The notes: generated by a model from the letters alone, not told the origin. Shown: positions 15,481 to 23,966, numbered from the stretch's first letter. The stretch: 64,000 nucleotides of DNA from Paenibacillus sp. YN15 (GCF_003285005.1 NZ_QMFA01000020.1:1-64000), one strand, 5' to 3'. Made by a program: numbers and translations.

Positions 15481-18066
15481 CTACAGCCGCGGGTCAATGC
15501 CCTGCTCCTGCGCCACCTCAAACAGAAGGCTGGCGGCAATTTCCTTGTAGCCTTCGTGCTCAGGGGATATGCTGCCGAAGGGGATTTCCAGCATCCGCAG
15601 GCCAAGCTGATATTCATTCTGCGAGGTGCGGAGCTTTTCCCGGATGCTTTTTTGCTTCATCAGCTTGCGGTACTTGTGCGGGAACCGGTAGTCATAGCCG
15701 TAGATGATGGACAGATAATCGGCGTTGCGCACCTTCATGTACGGCACGGTTTTTCCGTCCCACAGCTCCGGCTTGATGACCACGCCCTCCATCCCTTCCT
15801 CTGCCGTAAGCTTGGCAAAAAACTCTTCCGCCTTCCCCACGGCATCCCCGTCGGACAAATCCAACACAAGGGCCTCATCCTCGGACAGAAACCGGAACAT
15901 CTCCGAGGTGCTCCACCGGGGAAGCTCCTCTGTCCCTTCCTCCTTCACCAGCTTCAGCACGGCAAACGGCTTATACTCCAGCTCCCCCTCCTTGGCATAC
16001 AGCTCCAACTGCCGTTTGTAGGTTTCATAGGCTGCCTCATGCCCGGCCAAAGGAACATACGTCTGCCGGATGGCGTAGAGATCCTTGTAGTTTTGGTACA
16101 CATGGGAACCGTACTTTTCCATCAGCTCCCCTTTGGCGGTATGATGCTGGTCCTTTTCGAAGCCGCTGGCTTCATAATCCTCCAGCAGCTTCCCGTAAGC
16201 GGCCTCAAAGCCATGCTCCGCAAGAAAACCAAGCTCCGTCTCCAGCGCTTTGCCGATTACCGCAAACTGCCGGTTGATCAGTCCCTCGCCCAAGGCCCTC
16301 CAGGGCAGCAGTTCCCCGTCCAGCACCAGCATAGTTACTCGCTGCTCCGCCATATAGCCGCCGAACTTCTCCAACAGCCCGCCGTATACGGAGGTCATAT
16401 CCGGCTGCTTCATCCTGTACCCATTTCGGCTTACGGCAAAGCATTGCTCCAGGTCGCGGTGCAGGTAGATATTGCAGCGCGAGCCCATATATTTGGGCTG
16501 GAGCACAACCTGCCCGACGTCATGCTCCCGGAAGTAAGCCAGCCCCCGCTCCAGGGACTCCAGCTCGCCTGCCGCTTCATCCTTATCTGCCGGAGACATG
16601 GTTCCGGAGATGAAGTTCACCTGATTGCGGGAGCAATAGTGGAGCCGCCGGATATCCTCCTCCCCCAGATCCCGCAGAGCAACCTTCCGCTCCTCCCGGA
16701 ACAGCACCGGCAGCTCCTCCTGTACCGCCGCGCGGGCCGCTTTCCGGTTCTTATAAAAAGGCTTATATCCGATGCTCACGGAGGTGAGCTGGTTGCCGTG
16801 GGCGCATCCCGTGTCAATGTGGATTTTATTTCCGAAGCGGAAGGTCTTCGCGGCGGCAATATGGCCGAATATATGATAAGGATGGTTGGCCACCGCCTCC
16901 TCCTGCAGAAAAGCCAGTTGCCCCTCCAGCGGCTCCTCCCGGTTGATCCGCAGGTTCCGCTGGTGCCGCCTGGAGCCAGTATCCAGCTTGCCGATATATT
17001 TCTTCCGGCACGGGGCATGGGTCACATAGAAGGAAGGCCCCCTGATGCCCGCATACCGGTAGAAGGGTTGGGAAAGGGAAACCAGATGGCGGAATTTCGC
17101 CAGCAGCTCCGGCTCCTTGGCCAACACCTGCACCGAGTCAAAATAGCTGTCCAACAGTTCCTGCTCAACCCCGGCCACCTCGCCCTTGAGATATTTATCC
17201 ACAAAATTCTCGTGGTTCCCCAATACGAAGTAAAAGAAATCCCGGTTCTCATACAAAAACTCGATGGTTTCCCTGGTGCAGCGGCCCTTATCGATCCAGT
17301 CGCCCACCAGAACCAGCTTGGTTCCCGCCACCTTCCCGGCTGCCTCCAGCCTGCCGCCGTTCAGCTTGAAGCCGTGGTCCAAAAGCAGTCCCTTCAGGTC
17401 ATCCACACATTCATGGATATCGCCAATGATAATATATTGCCGGTCCTGGGGCAGCACAGCCGCCAGATAATCCTCCAGATTTCCGATTGCAACGGTGTAA
17501 GCGGGATTCGCCAGCCCTTCCTCCGGCAAATAAAAATCCTTGGCCCGCACCTTGTGGATGTTGTCATATCCCTCCCGCGGAAGGCCCCCAAGCACCTCTT
17601 TTTTCAACCGGTTGATATGGCTGGTAATCAGCTTCTTGGAGCGCTCCGAGGCGTAATAATCCTCCCGCTTCCGGTAGTCGAAGACGATGGCCTCCACCTT
17701 GTAGTTATTCTGGTGGGCGATCTCCTTCACCCTGGCCCGGAAATCCTCCGACAAGCCCGTGGTATCCACCACCACAAATTCCGCGTTCACCGGGAAGGAG
17801 GTCGCCGCCTTCAGCTTTTCAAACAGCAGCTGAAACGCCTGTTCACTGGCCTCCAGCATCACCTGGTCATACTTGTCGTATTCATACCCCAGCACCTCCT
17901 GGCGGATGGCGTCCGAGGAGAGATACTGGATGTTCGCCCTGATATTCCGCCCGGCATCCTCAAAACGGAGCCCGGGAATCAGTACCTCCTTGGCAAAGGT
18001 TGTCTTGCCGCATTCGGTGGAGCCTACCAGCATAAACACTGTGTGTACGTCGGCGCGGATTTCCAT
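15481..18066 (-). CDS. pnkp: Polynucleotide kinase-phosphatase-ligase (bacterial Pnkp)
   Basis: The start at 18066 follows AGAGGGGG and gives 861 residues in three catalytic parts. The N-terminal P-loop kinase (GSTECGKT at 15-22) phosphorylates RNA 5'-OH ends. A metallophosphoesterase (GDIHEC at about 212, GDWIDKG at about 255, GNHEN at about 282) removes 2',3'-cyclic and terminal phosphates. A C-terminal adenylyltransferase/ligase has the nucleotidyl-Lys motif KYMGSR at about 523. This is the size and order of bacterial Pnkp, which with Hen1 heals and seals RNA cut by ribotoxins. It begins 2 bp after the hen1 stop codon, so the two are one operon. All three active sites look intact. Confidence 0.96.
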   Translation of the reverse strand: MEIRADVHTVFMLVGSTECGKTTFAKEVLIPGLRFEDAGRNIRANIQYLSSDAIRQEVLGYEYDKYDQVMLEASEQAFQLLFEKLKAATSFPVNAEFVVVDTTGLSEDFRARVKEIAHQNNYKVEAIVFDYRKREDYYASERSKKLITSHINRLKKEVLGGLPREGYDNIHKVRAKDFYLPEEGLANPAYTVAIGNLEDYLAAVLPQDRQYIIIGDIHECVDDLKGLLLDHGFKLNGGRLEAAGKVAGTKLVLVGDWIDKGRCTRETIEFLYENRDFFYFVLGNHENFVDKYLKGEVAGVEQELLDSYFDSVQVLAKEPELLAKFRHLVSLSQPFYRYAGIRGPSFYVTHAPCRKKYIGKLDTGSRRHQRNLRINREEPLEGQLAFLQEEAVANHPYHIFGHIAAAKTFRFGNKIHIDTGCAHGNQLTSVSIGYKPFYKNRKAARAAVQEELPVLFREERKVALRDLGEEDIRRLHYCSRNQVNFISGTMSPADKDEAAGELESLERGLAYFREHDVGQVVLQPKYMGSRCNIYLHRDLEQCFAVSRNGYRMKQPDMTSVYGGLLEKFGGYMAEQRVTMLVLDGELLPWRALGEGLINRQFAVIGKALETELGFLAEHGFEAAYGKLLEDYEASGFEKDQHHTAKGELMEKYGSHVYQNYKDLYAIRQTYVPLAGHEAAYETYKRQLELYAKEGELEYKPFAVLKLVKEEGTEELPRWSTSEMFRFLSEDEALVLDLSDGDAVGKAEEFFAKLTAEEGMEGVVIKPELWDGKTVPYMKVRNADYLSIIYGYDYRFPHKYRKLMKQKSIREKLRTSQNEYQLGLRMLEIPFGSISPEHEGYKEIAASLLFEVAQEQGIDPRL

Positions 18067-18068
18067 GG

Positions 18069-19334
18069 TTACGCCCCCTCTCTTTTCAAAATGACGCCCT
18101 GGGTGGTTCTGATATTGTCTACGCAATCGCCGATTGCAATAAACTCCGGATGCAGCTTGGAATCTTCAATGACCTCCCGGACCCACTCCCGGAAAGCCGC
18201 CTCTCCCATCTCCCATTTGTGGTCCTCATGCCGGAAATGGCTCAGCTCATAGAACGGATTGAAATCGGCGTTGGGGGTGGTGATGATGAAGCGGCCGAAG
18301 TCCACATGGCGGAGAATTTGCCGGATCAGTTCCTTGGCCTCCTCCTCGCCCATGTGCTCGATCACCTCCGTCAAAATCACATCCACCTGCTCCCCGTTGT
18401 AGCTGTCCAAAAACTCGTTCAGGGAGCCGAAGGTGATCAGATTGTCCAACTCCTTGGCCTCCGCCTTGCGCTTGACCTTCTCCAGCAGCTCCCCGTTGAT
18501 GTCGATGGCATAATAGCTGCTTTCGATTTTGCCTGCGAAGGGAAGGGCATAGAATCCCTCGCCGCAGCCCACATCCAGAATCGCCTTGTCAAAAGCCAGC
18601 GCGCCCCCGATATAGCTCCTCCGCTGAAAAGCCGTACCCCCGTAGGCAAACTGGATGCTGTAGCGTCCGGTATTCTCCAGCTCCGCCTTGTACTTCTGGA
18701 ACCGGCCCCGGGAGGACAGGAAATTGCGGACAAACAGGCTGCGGATATAAAACGGCGCATCGATCACATTCACGCTTTTGATATATTTGTCCAGAATGCT
18801 GTCGGAAATATCGAAATACTCATTGCCGAACATGGACAAAAACAAGCAGACCACGCTGGCGGCATGGAGGAGATGGTACAGGCTTTTCTCCGTCCCGATG
18901 GCAAGGGAATAGCTTTTGTGGGCTTGATGCTCCACGGTAAAGGTGAAGTCCTTCATATGCTTTTGGAAAAAATCAATGTACCGTTCCCGCTCAACATGGA
19001 CCATATTGATGAAAAAGGTATGCCGATACCCCTCCGTGTCCCGTTCGTCGCGGGCCTTCAAGGGGGCGGAGAAAAATTCATTGATGGCATTCAGCGCAAA
19101 CAAAGGCGAGTTATAGCGGGACACATTCAGGTATTCGAAGTGTTCGTCCGCATTTTGCTTATAGGAGATTTCATTGTCCGCATCCTTGAAATACACATTG
19201 TAGGTTTCCTTGTCGGAATACCAGCCATATGCCGTTCCCTTGCGGACGGCGCGGAGCATCATGCCGGAGCCGGGATTCTTTTTGATCAAAAAGGATAATT
19301 GCGGATTGGCGGATCGGATTTGCACGATGGCCAT
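18069..19334 (-). CDS. hen1: Bacterial Hen1 RNA 3'-terminal 2'-O-methyltransferase
   Basis: I chose ATG 19334 because GGGAG lies eight bases upstream and the protein then begins MAIVQIRSANPQLSFLI like other bacterial Hen1 proteins. The 421 residues comprise an N-terminal Hen1 domain (about 1-240), which activates the Pnkp ligase, and a C-terminal methyltransferase. The latter has SAM motif DVGCGEG (about 253) and the Hen1 metal-site signature EVIEHM (about 321), followed by TTPNADFN. Hen1 adds a 2'-O-methyl at the 3' end before ligation, so the repaired RNA resists a second cut. It shares a divergent control region with the MoxR-type gene. Confidence 0.95.
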   Translation of the reverse strand: MAIVQIRSANPQLSFLIKKNPGSGMMLRAVRKGTAYGWYSDKETYNVYFKDADNEISYKQNADEHFEYLNVSRYNSPLFALNAINEFFSAPLKARDERDTEGYRHTFFINMVHVERERYIDFFQKHMKDFTFTVEHQAHKSYSLAIGTEKSLYHLLHAASVVCLFLSMFGNEYFDISDSILDKYIKSVNVIDAPFYIRSLFVRNFLSSRGRFQKYKAELENTGRYSIQFAYGGTAFQRRSYIGGALAFDKAILDVGCGEGFYALPFAGKIESSYYAIDINGELLEKVKRKAEAKELDNLITFGSLNEFLDSYNGEQVDVILTEVIEHMGEEEAKELIRQILRHVDFGRFIITTPNADFNPFYELSHFRHEDHKWEMGEAAFREWVREVIEDSKLHPEFIAIGDCVDNIRTTQGVILKREGA

Positions 19335-19400
19335 AGTCATCAGCTCCCGGTGTTCAGAGTGGTTTGGGTTACATCTATTTTCCATCCTCCAGGGAGAATT

Positions 19401-19424
19401 GAACAGGGCGGAAGTATTACGAGC
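19401..19424. promoter_or_regulatory. Shared 24-bp control element, copy 2 (hen1-pnkp / MoxR-VWA divergent region)
   Basis: This copy is identical to 10354-10377 at 23 of 24 positions. It lies 66 bp from the hen1 start and 119 bp from the MoxR-type start. AAAACTTTACC (19454-19464) also has a counterpart, AAAACTTTGCC, at 10382-10392, so the similarity extends beyond the core with about 25 extra bases here. Confidence 0.6.
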
Positions 19425-19543
19425 AGGAGCAGGCGCCAAAAATCCCTTATAGGAAAACTTTACCTCCACTTGCCGCCGTTCCATGCTACCCTGTTTATAA
19501 CCGGCGCTGCCGGCAACAACCTATGTATATGAAAGGAAACGGC

Positions 19544-20608
19544 ATGAATATTTCCGCATCCGTCACTTCCAAGCAGCTCATGGAGCTGCTGCTCAATATT
19601 GCCATTATCCGCCCTGTGTTTATTTGGGGACCGCCGGGCATCGGGAAATCCTCCTTGGTCCAACAGTTTGCCGATATGGTGGGTCTGCCCTGCGTCTCCC
19701 TGCTGGGCAGCCAGCTGGCCCCCGAGGATCTGATCGGCGTCCCCCAGATTGTGGACGGGAAAAGCCGTTTCTGCCCTCCCGATATGATCGCCAAAAGCGA
19801 GCCTTACTGCTTGTTCCTGGATGAGCTGAATGCTTGCTCCCACGAGGTTCAGAAGGCCTTCTACAGCCTGATCCTGGAGAAACGGATCGGCGACTACAGG
19901 CTGCCCGCAGGCTCAGTGGTCATAGGAGCAGGCAACCGCGCCCAGGACAGCGCCATCGTCAAACCCCTGTCATCGGCTTTGATCAACCGCATGTTTCATG
20001 TGCAGCTGAAGGTATCCCACCGGGAGTGGCTGGAATGGGCGTATGCCAACGATATCCACCCTTTTGTCGTCAACTATATCGAGACCCGGCCGGACCATCT
20101 GTGGGTTCAGCCCCCCAAGCATGAGGAGCCCTTCTCCACTCCCAGAGCCTGGCATATGCTGAGCGACGCCTTGAAGGAATATGGGGAGCAGTTGTCTCCG
20201 GGGATACTGGATATTCTGGCGGCAGGCTGCCTGTCTCCCCATCATGCCGGGCAATTCAAGGCCTTTTATAAGCAAACCCAAAGCAAATACAGGCTTCATG
20301 CCATTCTGGAGGGAGAAACCGGCTGGCCCCGTGAGCCCCAGGACCGGGATGTGCTCTATTTCCTGGCCCAATCCTTCCGGGCGCATTTGCTGAAGGAACT
20401 GCCTCCTGCAAAGGAGGGCTTAAGCGGACGGAATCAGCAGTTGATCCACCGGGCCAAAGGCCTGATCAAGGATTTAAGCGCCATCAGCCTGGAGATTGCC
20501 CAGCTTGCCGTCTCCGAAAGCGAATCGGGAGAGAGCCTGCCCGACTGGTTCCTGGTGGAAATCGTGCGGGATTTGCCAAGATTGGTGCAGCGGAGGAAGG
20601 AGGGGTAA
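19544..20608 (+). CDS. MoxR-type AAA+ ATPase
   Basis: The start at 19544 follows AAAGGAA and gives 354 residues. The AAA core shows Walker A GPPGIGKSSLV (about 30-40), Walker B CLFLDELNACS (about 88-98), sensor region VVIGAGNRAQDSAIV and the arginine-finger area SALINRMFHVQL. MoxR ATPases act as chaperones with VWA proteins, and the next gene, 1 bp downstream, encodes one. Placement in a region with hen1-pnkp and the shared element suggests the pair remodels an RNA-damage target or repair complex. This is inference. Confidence 0.9.
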   Translation: MNISASVTSKQLMELLLNIAIIRPVFIWGPPGIGKSSLVQQFADMVGLPCVSLLGSQLAPEDLIGVPQIVDGKSRFCPPDMIAKSEPYCLFLDELNACSHEVQKAFYSLILEKRIGDYRLPAGSVVIGAGNRAQDSAIVKPLSSALINRMFHVQLKVSHREWLEWAYANDIHPFVVNYIETRPDHLWVQPPKHEEPFSTPRAWHMLSDALKEYGEQLSPGILDILAAGCLSPHHAGQFKAFYKQTQSKYRLHAILEGETGWPREPQDRDVLYFLAQSFRAHLLKELPPAKEGLSGRNQQLIHRAKGLIKDLSAISLEIAQLAVSESESGESLPDWFLVEIVRDLPRLVQRRKEG

Positions 20609-20609
20609 G

Positions 20610-22433
20610 ATGGGAAAAACGAGATGCGGCGAGCAGCAGGACCCGGCCACAAAAGCTTTTACAGAAGGACTGCAGATCATATCCCGGCATCCCATGTTCA
20701 CTCCTTTGGTCACACATGCAGGTATTAAGCGGTATGAGGGGAAGAGTTTTTGTCCCGATCAAGGGTGGGTGACGGTGGAGTGCAACGGGACTGTTCATGT
20801 CCACCCTAAACGCAGAGGGCTGCCGGAGGAATGGGTGTATGTGCTTGCCCATGCCTTGCTGCATCTGGGTTTTGGCCACTTTCAAAAGAGGGAGCGGCAG
20901 GAGCTGTGGAATGCGGCCTGCGACTGCTTTGTGGCCAAGTTTCTTTATGATATGAAATTGGGGAAGCCGCCTGCGGGAATGGAAGGCCGGGTGGAGCTTC
21001 CCGCCGAAAGCGAGGAGGAATTGTACCGCCTCTTTTTGGAAAATGGGATACCTCCTTCTTTGTACAATTTGGGTACAGCCGGACAAGGCCTTCAGGATAT
21101 GCTCTGGCATACCAATACGGCGGAAGCCCATTATTGGAGCAAGAGAGAACAGAAGATCAACTGGCCGGATGTTTTGGGAAAAGGGCTGGCGATGGCCGTA
21201 ACCAGCGCCGTCAATGTAACCGCAGGTTATGAGCCTTATCTGGGGGCAAACCGGGAGCGCCTCACTCCCGCCCAAAAAGCGCGGAATTGGTTTATCAGCA
21301 GCTATCCTCTCATGGGAGCGATGGCGGCTCATTTTACCATTATCGAAGATCCGCTCCTATGCCAGCGGTTATCCATCTCCGTAGCGGCTGTCGATGCGGA
21401 GGCAAGGGAAATTTATCTGAATCCGGCGGCGGGTCTGGATGAGCAGGAATGCCGGTTTGTGCTTGCCCATGAATTTCTCCATGTGGGCTTGCGGCACCAC
21501 GCCCGTACGGATGGAAGGGACCCTTATCTGTGGAATGTAGCCTGCGATTATGTGATTAACCAGTGGCTGATGGAGATGCAATTGGGGGCGTTCCCCAAGG
21601 TGGGAGGGCTGCTTGACCCGGAGCTGGCGGGGCTGTCTGCGGAATCCGTCTATGACCGGATTGTCAACGATCTGAGGCTGTACCGCAAACTGGCCACCTT
21701 CCGGGGCATAGGGACAGGGGATATCCTGGGCGGACGGACACCGGATTGGTGGAGCCGCCAGGATGGGGTGGCGCTGGATGAATTTTACCGCGGCTGTTTG
21801 GCGCAGGGATTGGAGTATCATTACGGGGAAAACCGGGGGCTGATTCCCGCCGGGCTGATCGAGGAAATCCGGGCGCTGTCGCAGCCGCCTATCCGGTGGG
21901 ATGTGGAGCTGGCCAAGTGGTTCGATGAGCATTTTCCTCCGGTGGAAAAGGTCCGGACCTATGCCCGAATCAGCCGCAGGCAAGCCTCCACGCCGGATAT
22001 TCCCCGGCCCTGCTGGGTACCCAACCCCGATGACGCGTTTGGCCGGACCTTCGGAGTGTTGCTGGATACCTCCGGCTCCATGGATACCAAGCTGCTGGGC
22101 ATGGCCCTGGGCGCTATTGCCAGCTACAGCATATCGCGGGATGTGCCGCTGGTCCGGGTAGTGTTCTGTGATGCCGCTGCCCATGATCAGGGCTATCTGG
22201 CTGTGGAGGCGATTGCCGACCGGGTTACGGTCAAAGGCCGCGGCGGAACGGTCCTCCAGCCCGGCATCGATCTGCTGGAGCAGGCGGAGGACTTTCCCAA
22301 GGAAGCGCCGCTGCTGATTATCACCGACGGCTACTGCGAAAGATTGACCGTCCGGCGGGAGCACGCTTACTTGCTGCCTAAAAGCCGCCATCTGCCGTTT
22401 GTGCCGAAGGGCAAGGTATTCCGGATGGAGTAA
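20610..22433 (+). CDS. Duplicated metallopeptidase-like plus VWA domain protein (DUF2201-like)
   Basis: The start at 20610 follows GGAAGGAGGGG, one base after the ATPase stop. The 607 residues hold two copies of a metallopeptidase-like module. The first has LAHALLHLGFGHF with H81/H85 but no Glu. The second has LAHEFLHVGLRHH, an intact HEXXH at 287-291. Each is followed by the same pattern, WNAACDCFVAKFLYDMKLG and WNVACDYVINQWLMEMQLG. The C-terminus is a VWA domain with an intact MIDAS (DTSGSM at about 485, GRGGT, TDG). It is the likely partner of the MoxR-type ATPase. A zinc-protease role for copy two is possible but unproven. Confidence 0.85.
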   Translation: MGKTRCGEQQDPATKAFTEGLQIISRHPMFTPLVTHAGIKRYEGKSFCPDQGWVTVECNGTVHVHPKRRGLPEEWVYVLAHALLHLGFGHFQKRERQELWNAACDCFVAKFLYDMKLGKPPAGMEGRVELPAESEEELYRLFLENGIPPSLYNLGTAGQGLQDMLWHTNTAEAHYWSKREQKINWPDVLGKGLAMAVTSAVNVTAGYEPYLGANRERLTPAQKARNWFISSYPLMGAMAAHFTIIEDPLLCQRLSISVAAVDAEAREIYLNPAAGLDEQECRFVLAHEFLHVGLRHHARTDGRDPYLWNVACDYVINQWLMEMQLGAFPKVGGLLDPELAGLSAESVYDRIVNDLRLYRKLATFRGIGTGDILGGRTPDWWSRQDGVALDEFYRGCLAQGLEYHYGENRGLIPAGLIEEIRALSQPPIRWDVELAKWFDEHFPPVEKVRTYARISRRQASTPDIPRPCWVPNPDDAFGRTFGVLLDTSGSMDTKLLGMALGAIASYSISRDVPLVRVVFCDAAAHDQGYLAVEAIADRVTVKGRGGTVLQPGIDLLEQAEDFPKEAPLLIITDGYCERLTVRREHAYLLPKSRHLPFVPKGKVFRME

Positions 22434-22960
22434 GGTCCCGCCGCATAACCCGGCTGCGGATTTCCCCGTCCAGCACATCCGTGCCGAACAGCTGCTCGAT
22501 ATGATACACCCCGGGAGGCTGATCTCCCCGTTAGAGCTTCGCCGCTACTGCTGCCGCCACCCGCGCCGTCATATCCGGTTCCACGCTGCCGTGGAAGAAG
22601 CGCTCCGTTTTCCACGGGATGCCCTCTCTGCTTCCGGAGGCCTCTACCTTCAGGGCGTAGGCTTTCGTTCCCATCCGCATCCGGGCGAACAGCTCCGCCG
22701 CCAGTCCGGCCGCCGGTTTAAAGCACAGCAGTTTCCAGAACCCCCAGCTTTTCCAAAGCAAACAGCAGCCAGGTGATAAAGGCAGAATCAAAGCACAAGC
22801 GGGTGGACACGGAGGCGTCTCCCAGTGAGGCAGGCAGGGTATGCTGGTCGGAAAAGTTGAAACGGTACGCGGTTTTCCGGAATCAGCCCGATAGATCTGC
22901 CGGATCGCCGCTTTGCGCATTTGATCGCCCCCGATATCCACGATGATAAACTCCACAGCG
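22434..22960 (-). pseudogene. Saccharopine-dehydrogenase-like oxidoreductase pseudogene
   Basis: Three reading frames on the minus strand together give one protein tail. VDIGGDQMRKAAIRQIYRAD comes first. After a frameshift, TAYRFNFSDQHTLPASLGD and STRLCFDSAFITWLLFALEK follow. After another, LFARMRMGTKAYALKVEASG and PDMTARVAAAVAAKL lead to an in-frame TAA, and GVYHIEQLFGTDVL lies beyond it. This resembles the C-terminal part of saccharopine-dehydrogenase-family proteins. At least two frameshifts and a stop are present, and the N-terminal half is gone. Confidence 0.65.
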
Positions 22961-23066
22961 AGTTAAAACAGGAAATGTACACGCTGCTGGATTTAGCATT
23001 TCAATATGCAACAGATGCAGACAGAGCCATATATTATACGACAGGGCAAGTAAGCACTTAACAGCG

Positions 23067-23336
23067 GTGTATAGAACCGTCAATGGGAAAGAGACGATTC
23101 TGCGCGAAATTGTACAAGAATATGAAGTAAAAAAAGCCTCAGAACCAGCTTATGACGAAGTAGAACGGATGAAAGAGCTGGTTAAAGCACTCTTCTCTTT
23201 TGAAGAAAAATACGGTGGCACATATGAAGAAGTCATATCCCGCCTAGGAGATCCCCAATTAACCGATGACTGGACATGGTCCAGAGATGCCGATGAATGG
23301 CGTTACATCATGAAGGAGATCGCCGGTGAACGGTAA
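23067..23336 (+). CDS. Small acidic hypothetical protein
   Basis: A GTG-started frame of 89 residues rich in Glu, Lys and Trp (MKELVKALFSFEEKYGGTYE, DDWTWSRDADEWRYIMKEIA). There is no good ribosome binding site. Just upstream, 22960-23060 codes in another frame for a similar low-GC stretch ending YYTTGQVST, so a frameshifted larger gene is possible. Base use is more AT-rich than in the neighbours. I do not recognise the family. It may be an antitoxin or immunity-type remnant, which is a guess. Confidence 0.4.
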   Translation: MYRTVNGKETILREIVQEYEVKKASEPAYDEVERMKELVKALFSFEEKYGGTYEEVISRLGDPQLTDDWTWSRDADEWRYIMKEIAGER

Positions 23337-23508
23337 GCCCAAAAGTGACCTGAATCGCATTAGGGAGCCTTATCATATACATGCACCCAAGGATTCAGTT
23401 TTATCCGGCATGGACCGGTTCCCTAACTTTTCCCACCAGGACCTGTATCTGATTGTTGAAGGCATCATCATTTTCTCCGTTATCCCATCCCGTCCGTCTT
23501 TAGACTGA
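23326..23508 (+). CDS. Small hypothetical ORF overlapping the previous one
   Basis: A GTG-started frame of 60 residues overlaps the previous stop by 11 bp, which suggests coupling. The sequence includes NRIREPYHIHAPKDSVLSGM and a hydrophobic stretch, LYLIVEGIIIFSVI. It may be the start of a truncated gene, because it runs into the end of the convergent MarR gene. Function unknown. Confidence 0.3.
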   Translation: MNGKPKSDLNRIREPYHIHAPKDSVLSGMDRFPNFSHQDLYLIVEGIIIFSVIPSRPSLD

Positions 23509-23513
23509 GGCCA

Positions 23514-23966
23514 TTACGCATGATTCTGGATCAACCGCCCGGCGTGCTTCAAAAATCCGCTGACGGCCTCCAACTGCTCCCCGTTCAAGGCTCCGATATA
23601 GTCGAACAGCTCCCGGTCGAGGCGCTGGTGGTACTCCTCATGAAAGCGGTACGCCGTCCAGCCTTTTTCCGTAAGCCGGAGGCGGAACCGTTTTTTGTCC
23701 TCCTCGTCCTGCTCCTTGGCTACCAGCCCCCGCTCCTCCAGCTTGATCAGCGTTTTGTGGATCACCGCCCGGGTAATGCCGAACCTTCTGGCAATCTCCG
23801 AGCTGTAGATGCCGGGATAATCCCCGATGGTCTTGATGATGTGAATCTCCCCGCGGTAAAACACCATATCCTCGCTGCCGAAGTCCAGCACATTGGTTCT
23901 GCTGTTGGCAATTCGCTCAGTCAGCGCAATAAACGAATGAATCACCTCATGCTTCATCTCATTCAT
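23514..23966 (-). CDS. MarR family transcriptional regulator
   Basis: The start at 23966 follows GGAGGGGGG and gives 150 residues. A winged helix is plain: YSSEIARRFGITRAVIHKTL (recognition helix) followed by the wing around AKEQDEEDKKRFRLRLTEKG. Its start overlaps the end of the O-methyltransferase gene by 8 bp, so the two form one operon with the regulator second. Two palindromes over the operon promoter are its likely operators, so it should repress itself and the methyltransferase. Confidence 0.9.
   Translation of the reverse strand: MNEMKHEVIHSFIALTERIANSRTNVLDFGSEDMVFYRGEIHIIKTIGDYPGIYSSEIARRFGITRAVIHKTLIKLEERGLVAKEQDEEDKKRFRLRLTEKGWTAYRFHEEYHQRLDRELFDYIGALNGEQLEAVSGFLKHAGRLIQNHA

Noticed and set aside
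15071-15550. Plus-strand frames in the kptA-pnkp gap as a transposase remnant
   Set aside because: The translations show no DDE or IS-family motif; only the nested inverted repeat supports an element.
15556-18252. An 898-codon open frame on the plus strand opposite pnkp
   Set aside because: It is the antisense shadow of a GC-rich gene. The minus strand encodes complete kinase, phosphatase and ligase motifs, while this frame shows low-complexity Leu/Gln/His-rich sequence with no family.
19335-19484. A longer Hen1 starting at 19484
   Set aside because: The extra 50 codons cross the shared 24-bp element, have no good ribosome binding site and do not resemble a Hen1 N-terminus, whereas ATG 19334 has GGGAG at eight bases.
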